A stretch of 64,000 nt of DNA from Kitasatospora sp. NA04385 (GTDB lineage Bacteria > Actinomycetota > Actinomycetes > Streptomycetales > Streptomycetaceae): the NCBI RefSeq assembly GCF_013364235.1, contig NZ_CP054919.1, forward strand, positions 7,075,728 to 7,139,727, read 5' to 3'. This document shows, piece after piece, positions 59,255-64,000 of this stretch (position 1 is the stretch's first letter; the number at the start of each line of letters is the position of its first letter). The notes under the pieces were generated by a model. It was given only the letters and a program-made list of their open reading frames with translations, did not search any database and had not been told where the DNA came from. A program made the translations under genes and the position numbers.

Positions 59255-60264
59255 TGATCCACGTCTCCACCACCGACTACCACGCGGCCGGCGAGCCGTT
59301 CCGGATCGTCATCGCCGGCCTGCCGCCGATCCCCGGCGACACCGTCGCCGAACGCCGCTCGATCGCCATCGGCGCGGGCGGCAGCGCCACCGCGCCGCGC
59401 CCCGGCGCGCTGGACGACGTGCGCCGCCTGCTGACCCGCGAACCGCGCGGCCACGCCGGCATGTACGGCGGCTTCGTGGTGCCCCCGGACGACGGCGAGG
59501 CCCACTTCGGCGTCCTGTTCTGGCACAAGGACGGCTACTCCACCGCGTGCGGCCACGGCACCATGGCGCTCGGCGCCTGGGCCGTCGACACCGGCCTGGT
59601 CGCCGCCCCCGACGACGGCACCGCGCTGGTGCGCATCGACGTCCCCTCCGGCCGGGTCAGCGCCACCGTGCACCGCAGCGGCGGCCGCACCACCGCCGTC
59701 ACCTTCCGCAACGTGCCGACCCGGGTGCTGGCCCGCAAGGTCGAACTGGCCACCCCGCTCGGGGCGGTCCAGGTCGACCTGGCGCACTCCGGGGCGGTGT
59801 ACGCCTCGCTGCCCGCCGCCGCCCTCGGCCTGTCCGTCGTCCCCGACCGGCTCGCCGAACTCACCGCCGCCGGGCGGGAGATCCGCGCCGCGCTGGAGGG
59901 CCACGAGGCGCTCGTCGGGCACCGCGACGGCGTCTACGGCGTCATCCTGTACGACGAACTGCCCGACACGCCGTCCGGTCCGCACCAGCGCAACGTCACC
60001 GTCTTCGCCGACGGCCAGATCGACCGCTCCCCGTGCGGCTCCGGCACCTCCGCCCGGCTCGCCCTGCTCGCCGACGAGGGCGCCCTGAACGGCGAGCGGG
60101 TGCTGCGCCACGACTCGATCATCGGCACCGCCTTCACCGGCCGGGTCCGCGGGCACCGCGACGGCGGCGCGGTCACCGAGGTCACCGGCACCGCCCACCG
60201 CACCGGCGAGCACCGCTTCCTCCTCGACCCCGAGGACACCCTGGGCGCGGGGTTCCTGCTGTGA
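59254..60264 (+). CDS. Second proline racemase family enzyme (L3HYPDH-like)
   Basis: 336 residues. C99 in STACGHGTMALGAW and C261 in DRSPCGSGTSARL are the two catalytic positions. Overall strands such as FGVLFWHKDGYSTACGHGTM resemble trans-3-hydroxy-L-proline dehydratases, but those have Thr at the second site (SPTG). With Cys at both places an epimerase activity on 3-hydroxyproline or proline is possible. It is coupled to the aldehyde dehydrogenase and followed 7 bp later by a reductase of the ornithine cyclodeaminase family, the usual partner of the dehydratase. Confidence 0.85.
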   Translation: MIHVSTTDYHAAGEPFRIVIAGLPPIPGDTVAERRSIAIGAGGSATAPRPGALDDVRRLLTREPRGHAGMYGGFVVPPDDGEAHFGVLFWHKDGYSTACGHGTMALGAWAVDTGLVAAPDDGTALVRIDVPSGRVSATVHRSGGRTTAVTFRNVPTRVLARKVELATPLGAVQVDLAHSGAVYASLPAAALGLSVVPDRLAELTAAGREIRAALEGHEALVGHRDGVYGVILYDELPDTPSGPHQRNVTVFADGQIDRSPCGSGTSARLALLADEGALNGERVLRHDSIIGTAFTGRVRGHRDGGAVTEVTGTAHRTGEHRFLLDPEDTLGAGFLL

Positions 60265-60271
60265 GCGTCCT

Positions 60272-61213
60272 GTGAGCGTCGAAGGGCTGGAACTGACGCT
60301 CGGCCTCCCCGCCGCCGTGGCCGCCCTGGAGCGGACCCTGCTGGACGGGCTGGACGTGGAGACCTGCCCGGCGCGCGCCAACGTGCCCGTCCCGGCGGGG
60401 GAGTTGCTGCTGATGCCCGCCGCCACCGACCGGTACGCGGGCGTCAAGATCGCCGGGGTGGCACCCGCCAACCCGGCGGCCGGACTGCCCCGGATCACCG
60501 GCTCCTACCTGCTGCTCGACGGCCCCACCCTGCGGCCGCTCGCGCTGCTGGACGGGGCGGCGCTCACCGCGCTGCGCACCCCCGCCGTCACCGCGCTCGC
60601 CCTGCGGGCGCTGGCCGCCCCGGACGCCCGGCACCTGGTGGTGTTCGGCGCCGGGCCGCAGGCGCTCGGCCACGTCGACGCGCTGCGGGTCGTGCTGCCC
60701 GGGCTGGAGCGGGTCACCGTGGTGGCCCGCCGCCCGGGGCCCGCCGCGCGACTGGCCGCGCACGCCGCCTCGTCGGGCCTGGACGCGGCCGTCGGCGCAC
60801 CGGAGGCGGTCGCCGGCGCGGACGTCGTGGTGTGCTGCACCACCGCCCGCACCCCGCTGTTCGACGGCGCCCTGGTGCCCGACCGGGCGGCGGTCGCGGC
60901 GGTCGGCTCGCACGAGCCGCGGGCCCGCGAGGTGGACGCCCGGCTGGTGGACCGCGCCGACCTGTTCGTGGAGGCCCGCGAGGTCGCGCTGCGCGAGGCC
61001 GGGGACCTGCTGATGGCCGGGGCGGGGGCCGAACGGCTCGCCAATCTGGCGGAACTGGTCACCGGGAGGGCCGTGGTCCGCCATGATCGGCCCAGGTTCT
61101 TCAAGAGCGTGGGCATGGCGTGGCAGGATCTGGCGGTGGCGGCGGCGCAGTACGCGGCGCGCGGACACGGACCGCGACCACCGCACGCAGGGCATCCACT
61201 CTCCGCAACGTGA
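60272..61213 (+). CDS. Ornithine cyclodeaminase/mu-crystallin family reductase
   Basis: 313 residues. N-terminal substrate domain PARANVPVPAGELLLMPAAT and YAGVKIAGVAPANPAAGLPR; Rossmann motif LVVFGAGPQALGHVDALRVV; then DVVVCCTTARTPLF and the C-terminal RFFKSVGMAWQDLAVAAAQY. In hydroxyproline clusters this family reduces Delta1-pyrroline-2-carboxylate to L-proline with NAD(P)H. The GTG at 60272 lies in a short duplication (GTGAGCGTCCT). It ends 42 bp before the regulator gene, which has its own promoter. Confidence 0.86.
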   Translation: MSVEGLELTLGLPAAVAALERTLLDGLDVETCPARANVPVPAGELLLMPAATDRYAGVKIAGVAPANPAAGLPRITGSYLLLDGPTLRPLALLDGAALTALRTPAVTALALRALAAPDARHLVVFGAGPQALGHVDALRVVLPGLERVTVVARRPGPAARLAAHAASSGLDAAVGAPEAVAGADVVVCCTTARTPLFDGALVPDRAAVAAVGSHEPRAREVDARLVDRADLFVEAREVALREAGDLLMAGAGAERLANLAELVTGRAVVRHDRPRFFKSVGMAWQDLAVAAAQYAARGHGPRPPHAGHPLSAT

Positions 61214-61225
61214 CATTGTACAATG
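61214..61225. promoter_or_regulatory. 12-bp palindrome over the -10 of the GntR gene
   Basis: CATTGTACAATG, perfect dyad, contains TACAAT (61219-61224), a strong -10 hexamer. It is the expected autorepression site of the GntR-type gene that starts 31 bp downstream. Confidence 0.7.
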
Positions 61226-61255
61226 GGGTTCTGTTTGAACCTCCGGAGGAACACC

Positions 61256-61975
61256 ATGGCCGACCTCAAGCCCCGCAACCTCATCTCCGTCCAGGAGCGG
61301 CTGCGCGACCAGGTCGCCCACGCCCTGCGTGCGGCACTCATCTCCGGCGAACTGCGCCCCGGCGTCGTCTACTCCGCCCCGACGCTGGCCGCCGACTTCG
61401 GGGTCTCCGCGACCCCCGTCCGCGAGGCCATGCTCGACCTGGCCCGCGAGGGACTGGTCGAGGCCGTCCGCAACAAGGGCTTCCGGGTCACCGAGCTCTC
61501 CGACCGGGACCTCGACGAGTTCACCGAGATCCGCGCGCTCATCGAGATCCCCACCGTCGGCCGGGTCGCCCGGACCGCCACCGCCGAACAGCTGGAGGCG
61601 CTGCGCCCGCAGGCCCGGGCGATCGTCTCGGCCGCCCGCAAGCACGACCTGATCGGCTACCTGGAGGCCGACCGGCAGTTCCACCTCGACCTGCTCGCGC
61701 TGGCCGGCAACGCCCGGCTGGTCGAGACGGTGGGCGACCTGCGCAAGCGCTCCCGGCTGTACGGCCTCAACCGGCTCGACCAGCAGGGCGAACTCGTCAC
61801 CTCCGCCGAGGAGCACCTCGAACTGCTCGACGTCCTGCTGACCGGCGACGCCGAAGCCGCCCAGGAGTGCATGGCCCGCCACCTCGGCCACGTCCGCCAC
61901 CTCTGGGCGGCCGGCGAGAAGGCCGCCGCGCAGCCCGCCGAGCCGGAGAGCGCGCTGCGGCTGTCGGGGCGCTGA
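61256..61975 (+). CDS. GntR-family (FCD) transcription regulator
   Basis: 239 residues. Winged helix: LRDQVAHALRAALISGELRP and FGVSATPVREAMLDLAREGL, VRNKGFRVTELSDRDLDEFT. The FCD effector domain (about 90-225) holds metal-ligand candidates: Asp/His in EADRQFHLDLL and two His in ARHLGHVRHLW. It probably represses the hydroxyproline genes and is released by a pathway metabolite. GGAGGAACACC precedes the ATG; an ATG 33 bp upstream is in frame but overlaps the palindrome and is not used. No terminator was seen after it. Confidence 0.92.
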   Translation: MADLKPRNLISVQERLRDQVAHALRAALISGELRPGVVYSAPTLAADFGVSATPVREAMLDLAREGLVEAVRNKGFRVTELSDRDLDEFTEIRALIEIPTVGRVARTATAEQLEALRPQARAIVSAARKHDLIGYLEADRQFHLDLLALAGNARLVETVGDLRKRSRLYGLNRLDQQGELVTSAEEHLELLDVLLTGDAEAAQECMARHLGHVRHLWAAGEKAAAQPAEPESALRLSGR

Positions 61976-62093
61976 GGGCCCGTCATCCCCGAGGGAAAAG
62001 GAAAAGTAAAGAGAGTGGGGGCGCCGGGTAAAGCGCGCTGACCTCCTGTCAGGCTCGCGCGGTCACCAGCCGTTCGAACAGGAACCACAGCCC

Positions 62094-62858
62094 ATGCGCA
62101 TCCACCGGCTCCCCGCGGCCGCCCTGCTGTCCACGCTCGCCCTGACGGCCTGCGGGCCCGAGGGACCCGGCGGGGCGGCCGCCTCCGCCGCCGCCGTCTC
62201 GCCGCTCGCGGGGAGCAGCCCGGCCGTTTCCGAACCCGTGGAGCTGCTGCGGAAGGCGCGGGCGGCCGGGGCCGTGCTCACCTCCGTCAAGGCCACCTAC
62301 ACCAACCACGGAAACGGGCAGGTCACCGGAAGCGTGTCGGCGGACCGGGACGGCAACTGCGTCGGCACGCTGGAGGTCGAGGGCTCGGGCAGCGCGCAGA
62401 TCATCCGCAGCGGCACCACCGTGTGGATGAAACCGGACGCCCGGCTCAAGGCCGAGACCATGCTCAGCTCGGCCGACCGCGTCGGCGACAAGTGGCTGGC
62501 CTACTCCGCCCACGGCATCACCACCGCCTCGCAGCTCGCCGATTTCTGCGACCTCGGCCTGGAACTCCAGGAGCAGGCCGGCGTGCTGGAGGGCGGCGGC
62601 GAGGTGCACCCGATCGGCGCGGCGGTGCCCAAGACGGTCGACGGCGTCGAAGCCCTCACCTTCCACGTGAGGGACCTCACCTACGGCGAGCTGGAGATCG
62701 TCGTCACCCGCGCCGCCGAGCCCCACCTGCTCTCGCTCAGCGGCGACACCATCGCCGTGGCGTTCGGCGAGTTCGACGCGCCGGTGCAGGCCGCGCAGCC
62801 GCCCTCCGGCCAGCTCTTCAACGGCGGCAAGCTCCTCGACCGGGTCCCGACTCCCTAG
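62094..62858 (+). CDS. Hypothetical lipoprotein
   Basis: 254 residues. Lipoprotein signal with lipobox LALTAC (Cys residue 20), then an Ala/Ser/Pro linker. The mature part (VTGSVSADRDGNCVGTLEVE, GTTVWMKPDA and DKWLAY) resembles the LppX/LprG-type beta-sheet fold found in actinobacterial lipoproteins, but no firm family is assigned. Two Cys (GNCVG and DFCDLG) could form a disulphide. Its stop codon overlaps that of the convergent ABC transporter gene. Confidence 0.78.
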   Translation: MRIHRLPAAALLSTLALTACGPEGPGGAAASAAAVSPLAGSSPAVSEPVELLRKARAAGAVLTSVKATYTNHGNGQVTGSVSADRDGNCVGTLEVEGSGSAQIIRSGTTVWMKPDARLKAETMLSSADRVGDKWLAYSAHGITTASQLADFCDLGLELQEQAGVLEGGGEVHPIGAAVPKTVDGVEALTFHVRDLTYGELEIVVTRAAEPHLLSLSGDTIAVAFGEFDAPVQAAQPPSGQLFNGGKLLDRVPTP

Positions 62859-63607
62859 CGCGCCCGGGACAGCCGGCCGTCGTGCATCGTCAGGACGCGG
62901 TCGGCCCGGCCCAGCAGGTCGCGGTCGTGGGTGACCATCACGGTCGCGGTGCGGTGGGTGCGGGTCACCTCGGCGAGCAACTCGACGACCTGGGCGCCGC
63001 GTTCGTGGTCCAGGGCCGAGGTCGGCTCGTCCACCAGCAGGACGGCCGGGCTGCCGAACAGGGCGCGGGCGATGTTCACCCGCTGGCGTTCGCCGCCCGA
63101 GAGCTGGTGCGGGCGGCGGCGCTGCTTGGCGCCCGCCAGGCCGACCGACTCCAGCAGCTCCTCGGCCCGGCGGCGGGAGCGGGCCGGGCGGCGGCCGCGC
63201 ACCGACTCCAGGACGAGCAGCTGCTCGACGGCGGTCAGCGAGGCCAGCAGGTTCGACTGCTGGAAGACGATGCCCAGCCGCTCGCGGCGCAGCGCGGTGC
63301 GTTCGCGCTCGCCCAGCGCGCCCGCGTCCACCCCGTCGACCAGCACCTCGCCGCGGTCCGGGCGCAGCAGCGTCGCCGCGACCGCCAGCAGGCTGGACTT
63401 GCCGGAGCCGGACGGGCCCGCGACGGCCGTGAACTCGCCCGGCGCGACGGTGAGTTCGACCTCGTCCAGGGCGATCAGCCGGCTGTCGCCGTCCGGGTAG
63501 CCGAGGGTCACGGCGCGCAAGGCGAGGCCGCTGCCGGTGCGCGGGGCGGTGGTGGTGGCGGTGCTGGTGGTCACGGCGGGTCCTTCCGGGGTGGGGTGGG
63601 TGGTCAT
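62855..63607 (-). CDS. MacB-type ABC transporter ATP-binding protein
   Basis: 250 residues. Walker A AGPSGSGKSSLLAVAATL, Q-loop VFQQSNLLASLT, signature LSGGERQRVNIARAL, Walker B VLLVDEPTSALD and switch His in VMVTHDRD. It energises an FtsX-like permease (MacB/LolD group), which usually moves lipids, lipoproteins or antibiotics outward. Its ATG overlaps the permease stop (ATGA), so it is coupled to that gene. A GTG 33 bp downstream in frame is an alternative start. Confidence 0.94.
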   Translation of the reverse strand: MTTHPTPEGPAVTTSTATTTAPRTGSGLALRAVTLGYPDGDSRLIALDEVELTVAPGEFTAVAGPSGSGKSSLLAVAATLLRPDRGEVLVDGVDAGALGERERTALRRERLGIVFQQSNLLASLTAVEQLLVLESVRGRRPARSRRRAEELLESVGLAGAKQRRRPHQLSGGERQRVNIARALFGSPAVLLVDEPTSALDHERGAQVVELLAEVTRTHRTATVMVTHDRDLLGRADRVLTMHDGRLSRAR

Positions 63608-64000
63608 CGGTTGGCGCCCAGGGCGGCCAGCGGGTCGACGGCGGTGATCCGGCGCACCGCGAGGGCCGCGCCCAGCAGGCCCAGCAGCACCATCGCGGCC
63701 ACCGGGACGGCCACCGTCGGGAAACCCACGTCGAACGGCACCGACGCCGCGGCGAACGCCCCGCCGGCCGAGCCCAGCGCCCCGCCCAGCAGCGCGCCCG
63801 CCAGCAGGACGGCCGCCGCCTGGGCCAGCGCGTCCCGCACCAGGTAGCCGCTGGAGGCGCCCACCGCCTTGAGCACCGCGATGTCCGGGCGGCGCTGCAC
63901 CGTCCACACCGTGAAGAACGCGCCGACCACCAGGGCGCTCACCGCGAACAGGAAGCCCTGGATCAGCTGCAGGCTGCCCTGCTCCGCCGCGTACCCGTTG
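63604..64000 (-). CDS. FtsX-like ABC permease, C-terminal part (5' end outside window)
   Basis: 132 codons are present, the C-terminal end of the protein. Three membrane helices (LIQGFLFAVSALVVGAFFTV, AAAVLLAGALLGGALGSAGG, VAVPVAAMVLLGLLGAALAV) and the motif RRPDIAVLKAVGASSGYLVR are typical for the C-terminal half of MacB/FtsX permeases, with ITAVDPLAAL at the end. It pairs with the ATPase encoded immediately downstream. Confidence 0.9.
   Translation of the reverse strand, partial: NGYAAEQGSLQLIQGFLFAVSALVVGAFFTVWTVQRRPDIAVLKAVGASSGYLVRDALAQAAAVLLAGALLGGALGSAGGAFAAASVPFDVGFPTVAVPVAAMVLLGLLGAALAVRRITAVDPLAALGANR

Noticed and set aside
52439..62093. Mobile element carrying the hydroxyproline genes
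   Set aside because: No integrase, transposase, tRNA or flanking direct repeat was found; accessory status rests on gene order only.
62855..62858. Frameshift or fusion at the overlapping stops of lipoprotein and ABC ATPase genes
   Set aside because: CTAG gives a stop on each strand; both proteins end normally, so it is a compact convergent junction.

Overview
The window is a piece of a very GC-rich actinobacterial chromosome, almost certainly from Streptomycetaceae (Streptomyces or Kitasatospora). The evidence is the strong G/C bias at third codon positions, many GTG starts, mycothiol synthesis (mshC), a complete Pup-proteasome locus, an F420/LLM enzyme, an LAxTG sortase substrate, and a gene order (mshC, PAC2, metH, proteasome, pafBC, tatAC) that I recall from Streptomyces coelicolor in the SCO1674 to SCO1632 interval, read backwards. 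No rRNA, tRNA, CRISPR array, integrase or transposase was seen.

Layout. 1-5.2 kb: the 3' end of a sortase-anchored surface protein (possibly a long chaplin), a DUF5703 gene, an acidic hypothetical gene, about 1 kb without a convincing gene, and a RecD-like protein whose ATPase motifs look lost and which carries a 33-bp tandem repeat. 5.3-13.3 kb: aldo/keto reductase, LLM oxidoreductase, CorA, then histidine phosphatase - DUF3090 - SCO1664-family kinase-like - mshC, and a convergent PAC2 (ParJ-like) gene. 13.6-25.6 kb: alcohol dehydrogenase, then a carbohydrate locus: LacI regulator with a 17-bp operator, a 1,432-residue secreted GH87 alpha-1,3-glucanase, a binding protein, two permeases and a GH13 alpha-glucosidase, followed by a relic of a second GH13 3' end. 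No transport ATPase lies in the locus; the shared MsiK ATPase is the likely partner. From memory, S. coelicolor carries its glycerol (gyl) operon at this position, so the locus looks like an accessory replacement.

25.6-38.4 kb: a membrane-anchored GH18-like protein, metH, a HAD phosphatase, a lone peptide-type binding lipoprotein, a RecB-like Fe-S nuclease coupled to a response regulator, a site-2 protease, trmI, a hypothetical secreted/membrane protein and a ferredoxin. 38.5-52.4 kb: the proteasome and quality-control block arc, dop, pup, prcB, prcA, pafA, three FKBP prolyl isomerases, pafB, pafC, two very small genes, tatA and tatC. Pup is ligated to targets by PafA, removed by Dop, and tagged proteins are unfolded by ARC into the PrcAB core; PafBC is the DNA-damage transcription activator.

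52.5-62.0 kb: a hydroxyproline catabolic cluster placed directly after tatC. Its parts are a three-subunit D-hydroxyproline dehydrogenase, a pyrroline-hydroxycarboxylate deaminase, a 4-hydroxyproline epimerase, an alpha-ketoglutarate-semialdehyde dehydrogenase, a second proline-racemase-family enzyme, an ornithine-cyclodeaminase-family reductase and a GntR/FCD regulator. Three promoters in it carry TGT(n)ACA dyads that could be GntR operators. 62.1-64 kb: a lipoprotein and a convergent MacB-type ABC exporter that runs off the window end.

Regulation visible in the DNA: seven genes have a TANNNT hexamer exactly 6-7 nt before an ATG, the signature of leaderless transcripts; most convergent pairs are separated by long perfect hairpins.
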